DNA of 32,667 bases from an uncultured Opitutia bacterium (GTDB taxonomy: Bacteria; Verrucomicrobiota; Verrucomicrobiia; Opitutales; UBA953), in NCBI GenBank assembly GCA_903829855.1, contig CAIKRN010000056.1, forward strand, positions 1-32,667. Reading direction: 5' to 3'. Shown here piece by piece: positions 16,335-26,509 of this stretch. The translations under genes were made by a program, and so were the position numbers. How positions within the stretch are numbered: the stretch's first letter is position 1; each line of letters opens with the position of its first letter. The notes beneath the pieces were generated by a model. It ran no database searches and was not told the DNA's origin. It was given only the letters and a program-made list of their open reading frames with translations.

Positions 16335-17666
16335 TCAGGGGGTGGGCGGAGACTCTTCCGAGGTCTCTTCGGGAGCATCTTCTTCGTTATCCGGCGCGTC
16401 CATGCGGAGGATGGACTCGGCTTCACTGGCCGGCAGCTCCTGCACCTTCTTCATCTTATTGGTGATTTTAGTGTGCCGGGAAGTCGCTTCGATGACTACG
16501 TTGCTGGCCTCTTCGAGCTTTTTGTTCACCTTATCAAGCAACGCCCCGAAGGTGCCGAAGTCTTGTTTGATCGCACCAAGTAACTTGCCAATCTCCGCCG
16601 ATTTTTTCTGCACGACGAGGGTCTGGAAGCCCACGCGGAGCGAGTTGATAATCGCAAGCATCGTCGACGGGCCGGCGACCAGTACCTTCTTTTCTTTCAA
16701 CGCCTTCTCGATGCCCGCGTTGCGCAGCACTTCGGCGTAGAGGCCTTCCGTTGGCAGGAAAAGGATGGCAAAGTCGGTCGTCCGTGGGGCGTTGATGTAT
16801 TTACTCACGTCAGTGGCGAAGCCGAGCACCGTCGCTGCCAGCGCTTTCTGCGCGGATTGCAGGGCCTCAACGTTCCCCTGTTCGGATGCGAGGACGATAC
16901 GTTCGTAATCTTCGCGGGGAAATTTGGCGTCCACCGGTAGGTAGACGGATTCGCCGTCCTGACCTGGCATCACAATCGCGAACTCCACCACATCGCCGCC
17001 ACGTTCGCGCGGCTTGAAATTCTTGACGAATTGTTGGCCGGGTACGAGGGACTCGCTGAGTAGGCTTTCGAGGAACGTTTCACCCCAGATTCCTCGAGTC
17101 TTCACGTTGCCCATGACGCGTTTAAGGTCGTTGATGTTGCCTTGGATCTGCTGGACTTCCGCCATGTGCTTCGTGACCGCGTCCAGCCTTTCCGAGACCT
17201 GCCGGAAGCTCTCGCCGAGCCGGGCCTCCAAGGTCTTCTGGAGCTTTTCGCCGACGACCTCTCGCATTTCATTCAACCGTCGCTCGTTGTCGGCGCGCAT
17301 ATTTTCCAGCGCCGTCTCGACATTTTTCTGAAGCTCCTTGGTCTTCTCGGCCGTCTCGGCGGAGAAGTCGGCCACGGACTTGGCGGATTCGCGACGGGTG
17401 TCGGCCAAGGAGCCCATAATCTCGGTTCGGGATTCCCGAAGTCCGTCCGTCAGCTCTTTGCGCAACTCCACGGCTTGTTGGGACTGCGCTGAACGTAGGC
17501 GTTCAGTTTCTTTGCCGATGTCTTCACGTACGGTGCGGGCGACGGCTTCGGCCAGGCGAGCCTGATCATCGGAGGTTTGGCTAGCCGAGCGCTGGCTGGA
17601 TTTGATGAGGTAGGTCGTCCAGAGGGCCAAGCCGATGGCCGCCGCGCAGATGATGAGTGTATCCAT
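16335..17666 (-). CDS. rmuC: DNA recombination protein RmuC
   Basis: N-terminal TM, long coiled coil, RmuC domain: LKRVMGNVKTRGIWGETFLESLLSE, YLPVDAKFPREDYERI, APRTTDFAILFLPTEGLYAEVLR, GPSTMLAIINSLRVGFQTL. Confidence 0.94.
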   Translation of the reverse strand: MDTLIICAAAIGLALWTTYLIKSSQRSASQTSDDQARLAEAVARTVREDIGKETERLRSAQSQQAVELRKELTDGLRESRTEIMGSLADTRRESAKSVADFSAETAEKTKELQKNVETALENMRADNERRLNEMREVVGEKLQKTLEARLGESFRQVSERLDAVTKHMAEVQQIQGNINDLKRVMGNVKTRGIWGETFLESLLSESLVPGQQFVKNFKPRERGGDVVEFAIVMPGQDGESVYLPVDAKFPREDYERIVLASEQGNVEALQSAQKALAATVLGFATDVSKYINAPRTTDFAILFLPTEGLYAEVLRNAGIEKALKEKKVLVAGPSTMLAIINSLRVGFQTLVVQKKSAEIGKLLGAIKQDFGTFGALLDKVNKKLEEASNVVIEATSRHTKITNKMKKVQELPASEAESILRMDAPDNEEDAPEETSEESPPTP

Positions 17667-17714
17667 AAAAGATTTCTTGCGCCACACTCTGCCCGCCGCG
17701 GACTATTCCGCAAC

Positions 17715-18254
17715 CTATCCCCGGGGGTCGGCTTCGATGGCGATGGCGTTGCCGAGTTCCCAAGCGGCTTCGTAGGCTGCGACATAGTCTGGCGAGGACC
17801 AGGCGGGCGATGCGGGCTCTCCGCCCAATCCGGCGATGAAGCCGTAACGGATACCATGCGAAATCCGGCGCCGACGGGGGTTCTCGCGGGCATTACTCCA
17901 ATCGAGTGCCGAGGTGAAGCCCGCGTCCGGAATCGGTTGCACGACCGAACGCCCGACCTGCCAGGCGACGACGCCCGCATGATCGAGGTCGCTGACCCGG
18001 CGACCCAGCGCGAGGGATAGTGGGACGGGGCCGTTTTGCCGCCCGGCTTCGATTTGGGCACGGATTTGTAACTGCAAGGCCACCCGCCAGCGTTCGTCCA
18101 CCGTGAGGAGTCCGAAGTCAAAATCGGGGTCATCCGCGGCGGTGTCTCTTAATTCCGTCCGGGCGTATTGCCGCCATTTGCTCAGCCATGTGTCCCATTG
18201 TTCGGTGCCTCGAAGGGGTGGCTTGCCCAGCCAGTCAGGTAGATCTTCTCGCAT
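17715..18254 (-). CDS. Hypothetical protein (179 aa)
   Basis: Uninterrupted ORF upstream of rmuC on the same strand; no family recognised. Confidence 0.6.
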   Translation of the reverse strand: MREDLPDWLGKPPLRGTEQWDTWLSKWRQYARTELRDTAADDPDFDFGLLTVDERWRVALQLQIRAQIEAGRQNGPVPLSLALGRRVSDLDHAGVVAWQVGRSVVQPIPDAGFTSALDWSNARENPRRRRISHGIRYGFIAGLGGEPASPAWSSPDYVAAYEAAWELGNAIAIEADPRG

Positions 18255-18348
18255 GAAATAGGGGGATTTAGTGCGATATATGTGTCGAAAAGAGGGATTC
18301 GCAAGATAAAGGTGAAATAATGTTCACTTAAAAGAGGCCAAGTCCTTC

Positions 18349-20532
18349 ATGATGGTCGACATGCCGAGCGTAAAAAAACCTCAAATAAGCGGATTTCTAA
18401 TCGAACTTATCCTGAAGATTGGTGTTATCCAACCATACCCTACTCCAGTGATTAGCTCTATTACGTCCCCGCGCGAACGCCGGGCTCATCTCCCTCTTGT
18501 TTGCCTAATGCTTGCAGGTGCTTTCGCGCCCGTAGAGTTTTTCGGCCAAGCCGCCCCTGCAGCCGCCCCCGCGGCCGTAGTCTCGGCTACCGCCGCCGCT
18601 GTCCCGGTGCCCGAGCTTGCCGGCTCCGATAAGGTCGGCCCAGTGATCCTGCGCGACGAAACGGTCGCCCAAGTGCTCGACCTGATGCAGCGCTGGACGG
18701 GCAAATCCATTCTCCGCCCGCAGGCCTTACCCGCCAGCCTCTACACGCTCTCCTTGCCGGCCTCCGTGACGCGCGATGAGGCACTGCTGGCGATCGAAAC
18801 CTTGCTCAACCTGAACGGCATCGCGGTCATTCAGCAGGGCGACAAGTTCCTCAAGGTTATCCCAAACCTCGTCGCCAAGGGCGAGTCGCCCGCGCTCATC
18901 GCGGATAGCACGCTGAAGATGCCCCCCAGCGGCCGCATCGCTTCCAAGATTTTCACCCTGAAGCACGCAAACGCTCAGGAGTTTGCGACGCAGATCGTAG
19001 GCATCTTGAATACCACGCTGGCGGCCCCGCCCGTATTCTTCGGTCGCAATAACGCCCTGCTGATCACGGATTCAATCACCAATCTGCAGAAGATTGAAAA
19101 CCTGATGCTGCAGCTCGACAAGCCACAGCTCGATGTCATCGCCACCAAGGCCTACATACTCAAGAGCGCGATGGCTACGGACATCGTTACCAAGCTGACA
19201 ACCATGCTGCGCACGCCCCAGGCCGCTTCCGGGGCTGCTCCGTTCCGCCTCAGCACGGGCACGACCTTCTTGGCCGACGAACGCACCAACCGCGTGCTGC
19301 TCCTCGGCTCTGCCGATCAGCATGATTTCTTCGACAAGCTCATCGAGACGCTCGACCAGAAGTCCAATCCCAACACCAAGACTGATGTGATCTTCCTCCG
19401 CCACGCGGATGCGAAAGCCGTCGCCGATGTCGTCACCTCGCTGGTGACTGGGCAGAATACCGCGACGACCCGCACGAACGGGGCCGCCAAGACGACCACG
19501 CTCAACCGCACGCCCGCCCCCGCCGCCGCCCCTGGTGCGCCCTCCGGCCCACAGAATGGCGCCGATGAATTCAGCAGCATGGTCACGGTGATTCCGGATA
19601 TCCGCAGCAACTCCGTCGTCGTCTCAGGCACGACCGACGACCTTCGCCTCCTGCATGATTTGATCGACAAGGTGGACATCGTCCTCCCGCAAGTCCGTGT
19701 CGAGGTTGTCATCGCTGAAGTGACCCTAACGGATAACGACCAGAATGGCATCAGTGCGCTTGGACTCAGTGTGACAGCCGGGAAGCTGACGGGTGTCAAT
19801 GGCACGGTCGCTGGCGGCACGGTCGGGGCAAATGTCAATGGCACGGGTATCGCTACCCTCGCGCCGAATGGCTCGCTCACCGGCGCCATCGGTCTCAGCA
19901 CGACCGACCGCTTGAATAATTACCGCGTGCTTTCCGTTCCTTCGGTGACGACCACCCACAACAAGGAAGCCACGATCTTCGTCGGCGAATCAGATCCGGT
20001 CATTACCGGAACGACTACTTCCACGGTCACCGCGGGCACCTCTACTTCGACGGTCACGATGCGCGACATCGGCATCAACCTCAAGATCCTGCCCCTCATT
20101 GGCAAAGACGGTGCCGTGCAGATGCAGGTTTCGCAGTCCGTCGAAGACATTATCCGCACCACGGTCGTCGACGGAAACGACCAACCGATCATCGGCCGCC
20201 GCACCATGGATTCATATGTCAGTGCGATGAGCGGTGAAATTATCGTCATGGGCGGCCTGCAGCGGACTACGAAGAAAAAGGTTACGACGCGCCTTGGTCC
20301 GATTCCCATCATTGGCGACTTCTTGGGCTCCACGACCGATGTCGAAGTGCGCCAAGAGCTGGTGATTTTCATGCGTCCTTACGTCTTGAATGCTTCCGCC
20401 GTCGATAATCTCGACGCCCTCAGCCGCATCGATGCATCGTCCGTCGGCCCCGATGTGCGCAAGTTTATCGACCGTGCTCCAGGCAAGCCCCTGCCGGTTG
20501 AAGGTAAGCCCGCCGCGCCTGCCGCCAAGTAA
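18349..20532 (+). CDS. gspD: Type II secretion system secretin GspD (start uncertain; GTG at 18448 is an alternative)
   Basis: N0/N1-type domains (GPVILRDETVAQVLDLMQRWTGKSILRPQ; KIFTLKHANAQEFATQIVGIL), secretin core with RLGPIPIIGDFLGSTTDVEVRQELVIFMRPYVL. Confidence 0.93.
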   Translation: MMVDMPSVKKPQISGFLIELILKIGVIQPYPTPVISSITSPRERRAHLPLVCLMLAGAFAPVEFFGQAAPAAAPAAVVSATAAAVPVPELAGSDKVGPVILRDETVAQVLDLMQRWTGKSILRPQALPASLYTLSLPASVTRDEALLAIETLLNLNGIAVIQQGDKFLKVIPNLVAKGESPALIADSTLKMPPSGRIASKIFTLKHANAQEFATQIVGILNTTLAAPPVFFGRNNALLITDSITNLQKIENLMLQLDKPQLDVIATKAYILKSAMATDIVTKLTTMLRTPQAASGAAPFRLSTGTTFLADERTNRVLLLGSADQHDFFDKLIETLDQKSNPNTKTDVIFLRHADAKAVADVVTSLVTGQNTATTRTNGAAKTTTLNRTPAPAAAPGAPSGPQNGADEFSSMVTVIPDIRSNSVVVSGTTDDLRLLHDLIDKVDIVLPQVRVEVVIAEVTLTDNDQNGISALGLSVTAGKLTGVNGTVAGGTVGANVNGTGIATLAPNGSLTGAIGLSTTDRLNNYRVLSVPSVTTTHNKEATIFVGESDPVITGTTTSTVTAGTSTSTVTMRDIGINLKILPLIGKDGAVQMQVSQSVEDIIRTTVVDGNDQPIIGRRTMDSYVSAMSGEIIVMGGLQRTTKKKVTTRLGPIPIIGDFLGSTTDVEVRQELVIFMRPYVLNASAVDNLDALSRIDASSVGPDVRKFIDRAPGKPLPVEGKPAAPAAK

Positions 20533-20533
20533 T

Positions 20534-22219
20534 ATGCGGACAGTTAACCGGAACGGACTTCCTCCGGCGATAGCCGAGAGACTCAGCGATGAAGCCCGGG
20601 CTTCCTTTGCCGAGACTCCGCGTGAGGCCCGCTTCAAGTTTCTCGCTCAAGCCTTGGGCCTCGATGAAGCTGCCTTGCTGGCCGAACTGTCGAAACTCAC
20701 GGGCCTTGAGGTGCTCGAAGAGCCCGCGATTGATCCGGATGGGTTGAAGATTCTGCCCGCGCGCATTGCCTCCGAAGCCCAAGTTGTTCCGACGCTGATG
20801 CCTGGCGGCGAAGTGGGTCGGCTGCATCTCGTCACCTCGCTCCCTCCCGACCACGACACCGCCCACTGGGTCGCGACCTTTGCCGCCCGCCGCCCGAAAT
20901 GGTATTTGGCTCCGCCCGAACGCGTGGCCCAACTGATTACCGAAAATTACGGCGTCGGCTCTGGTAGCCTTGACGATGAAGCCGATGGGCTGGACGAATA
21001 TGAAGCCGCCCCTTCGGATGTGGAAGCCGACCAAGATGCGGCTGTAGTCCGTTTCGTTACCGACGTCCTGACGCAGGCGGTCGCCGAAGGCGCCACGGAC
21101 GTTCACTTCGAGCCGCAAGAGACCAACCTCCGTATTCGTTACCGCGTCGACGGCGTGCTCATCGCGGTCCCTTTGCCGGAAAACTTGGCCCGCTTCCAAG
21201 ATGCTATTATTTCCCGCCTGAAGATTATGGCGCGGCTGAATATCTCCGAGCGCCGCCTCCCGCAGGACGGACGCATCAATTTCCGTGATGGCAAGACGGT
21301 GCTCGATATTCGCGTCTCGACGATTCCGACCATCTACGCCGAATCCGTTTCCCTGCGTCTGCTCAACCAGCGCAAGGAAGCTTACAACATGGACCGCATC
21401 GGCATGGACGCCGAGGAGCAGGCCGCGGTGCGCAAGGTGCTGGATTACCCACACGGGATCATTCTCGTGACCGGCCCGACCGGCTCAGGTAAGTCCACCA
21501 CGCTCAATGCCTTCCTTCAGGCCATCAACTCGCCCGAGCTGCGCATCGTCACGATTGAAGATCCGATCGAGTATGAAGTGCCCGGCGCCAATCAGGTCCA
21601 GACCCGCGCTGAAATCGGCCTCACTTTCGCGAGCGCTCTCCGGAGTACACTGCGACAGGACCCCGACGTCATCATGGTCGGGGAAATCCGTGACCTCGAG
21701 ACCGCCGAGATTTCCATCCGCGCCTCGCTGACGGGTCACCTGGTCTTCTCGACCCTCCACACCAATGACGCCCCCGGCGCCATTACCCGCTTGGTCGATA
21801 TGGGCGTGGAGCCTTTCCTCGTTGGTTCAGCCGTGGAGCTGGTCATTGCCCAACGTCTCGTCCGTCGCCTCTGCGCCGATTGTGCCAAGACCGTTCCGGT
21901 AGATCGGGCCAAACTTCTGCCCGCGCTCGAGGCGCTGGGAATGGATGAAAGTTTCCTGAAAGGCGTGACGTCACTCCGCGAGGCCGTGGGTTGCCGGAAG
22001 TGCCGCAGCACGGGCTACCGTGGGCGCGTGGGCGTCTTCGAAATTTTCCACCCCAAGCCCTTGCATGATCTGGTCGTCGGACGCGTCAGTAACCGCGAGC
22101 TCACTGAAAAAGCCATCGCGCAGGGCATGCGCCCACTCGCCAAGTCCGGCTGGCTTAAGGTCGTCGCTGGTAACACCACGATTGACGAGCTCGTCCGTAA
22201 CCTGAGCTCGAACGAGTAA
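20534..22219 (+). CDS. gspE: Type II secretion ATPase GspE
   Basis: Walker A GPTGSGKSTTL, Asp/His boxes, Walker B-type DPDVIMVGEIRDLETAEI, CxxC zinc motifs CADC and CRKC. Confidence 0.95.
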   Translation: MRTVNRNGLPPAIAERLSDEARASFAETPREARFKFLAQALGLDEAALLAELSKLTGLEVLEEPAIDPDGLKILPARIASEAQVVPTLMPGGEVGRLHLVTSLPPDHDTAHWVATFAARRPKWYLAPPERVAQLITENYGVGSGSLDDEADGLDEYEAAPSDVEADQDAAVVRFVTDVLTQAVAEGATDVHFEPQETNLRIRYRVDGVLIAVPLPENLARFQDAIISRLKIMARLNISERRLPQDGRINFRDGKTVLDIRVSTIPTIYAESVSLRLLNQRKEAYNMDRIGMDAEEQAAVRKVLDYPHGIILVTGPTGSGKSTTLNAFLQAINSPELRIVTIEDPIEYEVPGANQVQTRAEIGLTFASALRSTLRQDPDVIMVGEIRDLETAEISIRASLTGHLVFSTLHTNDAPGAITRLVDMGVEPFLVGSAVELVIAQRLVRRLCADCAKTVPVDRAKLLPALEALGMDESFLKGVTSLREAVGCRKCRSTGYRGRVGVFEIFHPKPLHDLVVGRVSNRELTEKAIAQGMRPLAKSGWLKVVAGNTTIDELVRNLSSNE

Positions 22220-22226
22220 CGGAGCG

Positions 22227-23459
22227 ATGCCCGTATTTAATTACAGTGCCCGCGACGGTGGCGGCAACGTGACCGACGGCACCGTAGATGCACCCAATCG
22301 TCGGGAAGCCCTTCGGCGCCTGCAGGCTCGTGGGTTAAAGCCCAGCAAGGTGGAAGAGTCTGGTGCAGCGATTCGCGCGAAGGAGTCCGCTAAAGAAGGC
22401 GGCGTGGCCGACAAGGATCTGCAGCCGACGAGTGCGGACTGCCTGCCGTTTCTTGAATCCATGGCGGACTTAGTCCGCAGCGGCATGTCGGCGGGTGAGT
22501 CCTTGCGACTCTTGGCCCTGCGCCTGCAGAAATCTCGCCTTCGCACTTTGTGTGCCGGCCTCTGGGCACGCCTGGGCGAAGGGCAAAGCCTCTCTGTCGC
22601 GATGGGTGCTTACCCCAAGGTCTTTGACGGGCAGACGCTCAACCTCATCGCCGCGGGCGAAGCCACGGGGAATCTCCGCGATGTCATCGAACGCCTCATC
22701 TCGCACTTCACCGAGCAGCGGGAATTTCGCCGCAAGCTCGTCTCGGCACTCTCTTACCCTGTCTTCATTTGTTTTGTCGCGGTGGGCGTGATCATTTTCT
22801 TCGTCCTCTTTCTGCTTCCGCGATTGGAGACGCTCCTCAAGTCCCTGGGCGGCGAGATGCCGCTGGCCACGAAGATGCTCATCTGGTTTGCGAACACGCT
22901 TCTCTGGGTCGGGCCAATCTTCGCGATCATCCTGATTGTGGGCGCGATCTTCATTCACGAGTGGCGTAAAAAGGAGGCGGGGATGCTCGCTTCGGATGGC
23001 CTCCTGCTGAAGCTGCCGCTGGCTGGCACTTTCGTGATGCGTGTCTCGGTGCTCAACTTTTGCCACACCTTGGCCGTGTTGCTGGAGAACGGGATTACGA
23101 CCGCCGAGGCCTTGCGTCTCGCCGAAAAGACCGCTCCGAATCGCGCGCTGCGCCAGCAGCTTCGGGAGGCCACCAATCGCGTGTTGGAAGGAGACAGCCT
23201 TTCCAAGGCCTTGGGTCGTACGGGCTATTTCCCGCGCTTGCTCCTCGATCGCGTGGCCGTCGCCGAACAGACGGGCAACCTCGCGCCCGGCTTGCGGGAT
23301 ATTTCGCGCTCTTACCGGGCTGACCTCGATCGCTGGCTCAACACCGTTTCACAGACGATTTCCGCGTCGGTGCTCATCACCGCCTTCTCGTTTGTCGCCT
23401 TTATCGCCTTTGCGATTGTGTCCGCGGTTTTCAAGGTCAGCCAGAGCTTCAGCTTCTGA
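22227..23459 (+). CDS. gspF: Type II secretion inner-membrane platform protein GspF
   Basis: MPVFNYSARDGGGNVTDGTVDAPNRREALRRLQARGL; repeated T2SSF domains with TM segments; LVSALSYPVFICFVAVGVIIFFVLFLLPRLE. Confidence 0.94.
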   Translation: MPVFNYSARDGGGNVTDGTVDAPNRREALRRLQARGLKPSKVEESGAAIRAKESAKEGGVADKDLQPTSADCLPFLESMADLVRSGMSAGESLRLLALRLQKSRLRTLCAGLWARLGEGQSLSVAMGAYPKVFDGQTLNLIAAGEATGNLRDVIERLISHFTEQREFRRKLVSALSYPVFICFVAVGVIIFFVLFLLPRLETLLKSLGGEMPLATKMLIWFANTLLWVGPIFAIILIVGAIFIHEWRKKEAGMLASDGLLLKLPLAGTFVMRVSVLNFCHTLAVLLENGITTAEALRLAEKTAPNRALRQQLREATNRVLEGDSLSKALGRTGYFPRLLLDRVAVAEQTGNLAPGLRDISRSYRADLDRWLNTVSQTISASVLITAFSFVAFIAFAIVSAVFKVSQSFSF

Positions 23460-23475
23460 CCGAACTCTCCGGCGG

Positions 23476-24117
23476 TTACTTCGTGGCCGGGGCTGGCGTC
23501 GGTGCGGGCACCGGAGTCAGGGCTGTCCCGGGCGTGGGCGTCTGGGCTGGGCCGGGGATGGGGTCTCCGGGTGCCTTCACTGCTGGCGTAACTTCACCTA
23601 GTAATTCTAAGGCGGTGACTTGGACTTTTAAGGTCACGGTGCCGCCGGCGCCACGGTCCGCCTGCATGGAAAGTTGGGCGATGGCTAGGTAAGGGGCGCG
23701 CACCTTGACGCTTTCGTAGAAGCGCAGGACGCTGGCGATGTCTGCTTTACGGCAGGACATCTGGAGCGAATGAATCGCAAACTTGCCGGCTTTCTGGGGC
23801 GACTTGGGCGATTCGGTGCTGGGGTTGAGCCCCGCTTCGCGCGCAGCATTGACGGCTTCGGCGACGAGCTTGGCTTCATCGTAGCCGTGTCCGGCGTCGA
23901 GCCCTTGAATCGTTCTATCTGCGGCCATCCGAATCTCTTTCTCGCGAGTGGACCAGGATTTTTGGACAGCGACCTCCTCGTCCTTTAATTGCAAGTCATC
24001 CCAGCCTTCGCGGCCGCGGCCGAGGACGTTGGCGCACCAGAAGCCCGCGAGAATCACAAAGAGCCCGAGCGCCATGATGCGCTCGCTGGGCTTTAGGCCG
24101 AAAAATAAATGTTTCAT
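23476..24117 (-). CDS. GspM-like type II secretion protein
   Basis: N-terminal MKHLFFGLKPSERIMALGLFVILAGFW TM anchor, position at the end of the G-to-L operon, Pro-rich tail. Sequence evidence for the family is weak; position supports it. Confidence 0.6.
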   Translation of the reverse strand: MKHLFFGLKPSERIMALGLFVILAGFWCANVLGRGREGWDDLQLKDEEVAVQKSWSTREKEIRMAADRTIQGLDAGHGYDEAKLVAEAVNAAREAGLNPSTESPKSPQKAGKFAIHSLQMSCRKADIASVLRFYESVKVRAPYLAIAQLSMQADRGAGGTVTLKVQVTALELLGEVTPAVKAPGDPIPGPAQTPTPGTALTPVPAPTPAPATK

Positions 24118-25268
24118 TGTTTGGTGGCTTCGGCGGTCTTGAGAAGGTCAGCCTGTTTGAAGACTACTTCGAGGCGGAAGGTCGTCGCGGTGTCACGCAC
24201 CTTGGGTTCGCTGTTGGTGGCGCTTTCGACTTCCGGGATGGCTTTCACGGCCTTCAGGAGGTCGGAGATGTCGCCCGCATTGGGGGTCTTCGCGTCGATC
24301 GTGATGGTCGGCTTGGTGAGCACGCTCGCCTTTTGTTTTTTGGCTTCGCACGTGATGTTGGTGAACTCGACGGTGGCTGGGCGCTTTTCGTTCACGAGGG
24401 CCAGCATTTCTAAAGGAAGTAGGCGCTTGATCCCCAGGTCCGCTAGTCGCGTCGAGATGCCATCGAGCTCTTTAATCTCTTCGATGTTTGGCCGGGCTTT
24501 TTCGATTTGCGCCTCGAGCGAATTGGCGCGTCCCCGGATGAACGCCGTACCGACTTCAGCCACGACGCAGATGACCAGCACGGCCGCGCAGGCTTGGGCG
24601 ACCGTCCACATAATCAAGTTGGCACGCTCTTTCTTTCGACGCGCAGCGAGGAAGTCACTATCCCGGATGTCGGCATCGTCCAGTTGAGCTTTGGAGACCG
24701 TAAAAGTTTCATGGTCTTTAGCGGTGAGGGCTAGGGCGCCCTCGACCATCTGACCCGTTAACAGCCCACTGATGATTTCAACCGCGCAATCGGCAGGGAG
24801 TTCAGCAAGGGCGGCGGCTTCCCGCGCGATGCCTACTTCGTCATGGTCAGCCCGGTCGGTGACGACCACCGCAGTGGGGAGGGAGTCGCCAGCCTTCCAG
24901 GCGAGGGCGGTCAGCCGTTCTTCACCTTGGTGCACCACCACGCCGCCTTCAGCGAGGCGATGGCCGCAGAGGGCAAGAAACTCTGGGATAACCGGGCAGT
25001 TTTCAGGCCAAGCAAAGCTTTCTTCCGGCGTGAAGCGCCGACGGTGGGCGGAGTAGGCGAGGACTTGCTTACCATCGGCGGTAATCACATGGCCGACGAG
25101 CATTTGCTCGAGAGGAAAGGGAGAGAGCGCTTCAAGCTGGAGGTTGACCTGGCTAGTGACATCTGCCCCCTCCACAGCGAAACGGCGGACGAAGAAGCGG
25201 TTGCCTGGAAGCAAAGCAGCTTCACCGTGTGAGTCACTTTTAAGGCTGGGTAGGAAAGCGGGGCTCAT
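24114..25268 (-). CDS. GspL/PilM-PilN-like type II secretion protein
   Basis: Actin-like N-terminal half, single TM LIMWTVAQACAAVLVICVVAEVG, C-terminal PilN/GspL-like periplasmic part; operon position. Confidence 0.65.
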   Translation of the reverse strand: MSPAFLPSLKSDSHGEAALLPGNRFFVRRFAVEGADVTSQVNLQLEALSPFPLEQMLVGHVITADGKQVLAYSAHRRRFTPEESFAWPENCPVIPEFLALCGHRLAEGGVVVHQGEERLTALAWKAGDSLPTAVVVTDRADHDEVGIAREAAALAELPADCAVEIISGLLTGQMVEGALALTAKDHETFTVSKAQLDDADIRDSDFLAARRKKERANLIMWTVAQACAAVLVICVVAEVGTAFIRGRANSLEAQIEKARPNIEEIKELDGISTRLADLGIKRLLPLEMLALVNEKRPATVEFTNITCEAKKQKASVLTKPTITIDAKTPNAGDISDLLKAVKAIPEVESATNSEPKVRDTATTFRLEVVFKQADLLKTAEATKQ

Positions 25269-26509
25269 TTTTTGAGGTTCTGCCTGGCGGCGGGTGTTTC
25301 GGAATGGGTGGGGGCGGGTGGGGCTCCGTTATCTTCCTCCCAGGCGAGAATCTGGAAGGGGTAGTTGATCGTGTTGCTAGCAACTCGGCCACTCATGGTT
25401 GAGGTGCCCAGGGTGGCGGGAGCCTCGATGCCGGGGGTCAGATAGGGAGAGGGCTTGGTAGTAGTCGACCCCGCGGAGGCTGTCGAGGTTCCCGTTGTTC
25501 TTGGAATAGTCGGGGCCCTGATGCTAGTCCGGGATTGGCCGATGCTGGTATCGGTATCCGGGTTGGGGGTGGCCGAGGGGTAGGCCACATCCTGCCGCAC
25601 GGCCACGAGGGCGCTAACCCGACACTTAGAAAGCCCCTCTTTAACGGTGACCCTCACCCACATCAGGATGACTTCATCATCGAACATGCGTAAGGGGGCA
25701 TTGCCCCCGATGAGGAGGCGGACTTCATCCGTCACGCGGAAATAGGGAGGGGTGCCGACGGATTTCCGGCTGATTTCTTTCTGGCGGTCACGGATTTGGC
25801 CGAGCTGGGTCTCGTCGAGACCTTGGGAGAGTAACACGGCGTCTGAGGCGGTGTTAATGTTGGATTGGGGGAAGGTGTAGAGGCTCACGCATGACTTGAA
25901 CGCATCAAAGAGGGGCGTTGAGTGGCCGAGCTCATCGAAGAAGAAATCCTTGGCGACGCCGACGGAACGGAACTCCTCGAAGGTGCGAAATGGTCGTCGG
26001 GCCGGGCGATAAGAAAGGGTGGAGCGCTGGTACGCGGCGTCGGTGGCGGCCTCCTCGATGGATTCATAGGACTTACTTTGCCAGGCGACGAGCGCGTCGG
26101 CCACCTTCTCGGCATCACGTTGCTCCTGGCCGAGCGAGTAGAGTAGTTGGATGAGGTCATTCTTCGTCAGCACGCTCAGTGGCAACTTGGCGGTTTCATC
26201 CTCGTAGGCGAAAGTTACCTCTAGGCCGTCGCGGGCGGGGAAGTGGGCGTAGGCATGGGGATCTTCATAGCCCTGGGATGGTGCGTGGATTTTATTAAGG
26301 TCGATGGCGCGGATTTCGGCGATGACAGCGAGGGCGAGCTCCAGCTCGCTCTGCGCATCCGCCCGCAACCGTTGGCGATCCGCCGCCTGGGTCGACATTT
26401 GGAGCTCCAGCGAATTGTCCTCCATGAAGCGGCCGAGCGATAGCGAGGCCAGGGTGATCAGCACCAGCACGATGATAATGACCGATCCGCGGCGATGACG
26501 CTTCTTCAT
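25265..26509 (-). CDS. gspK: GspK-like minor pseudopilin
   Basis: RRGSVIIIVLVLITLASLSLGRFMEDNSLELQMSTQAADRQRLRADAQSELELAL; NINTASDAVLLSQGLDE (helix-hairpin-helix-like). Confidence 0.85.
   Translation of the reverse strand: MKKRHRRGSVIIIVLVLITLASLSLGRFMEDNSLELQMSTQAADRQRLRADAQSELELALAVIAEIRAIDLNKIHAPSQGYEDPHAYAHFPARDGLEVTFAYEDETAKLPLSVLTKNDLIQLLYSLGQEQRDAEKVADALVAWQSKSYESIEEAATDAAYQRSTLSYRPARRPFRTFEEFRSVGVAKDFFFDELGHSTPLFDAFKSCVSLYTFPQSNINTASDAVLLSQGLDETQLGQIRDRQKEISRKSVGTPPYFRVTDEVRLLIGGNAPLRMFDDEVILMWVRVTVKEGLSKCRVSALVAVRQDVAYPSATPNPDTDTSIGQSRTSIRAPTIPRTTGTSTASAGSTTTKPSPYLTPGIEAPATLGTSTMSGRVASNTINYPFQILAWEEDNGAPPAPTHSETPAARQNLKK

Noticed and set aside
20465-21454. 329-aa minus-strand ORF
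   Set aside because: Antisense to gspE, which has unmistakable ATPase motifs; shadow ORF.
21966-21973. TGACGTCA palindrome inside gspE
   Set aside because: Short palindrome in coding sequence, expected by chance.
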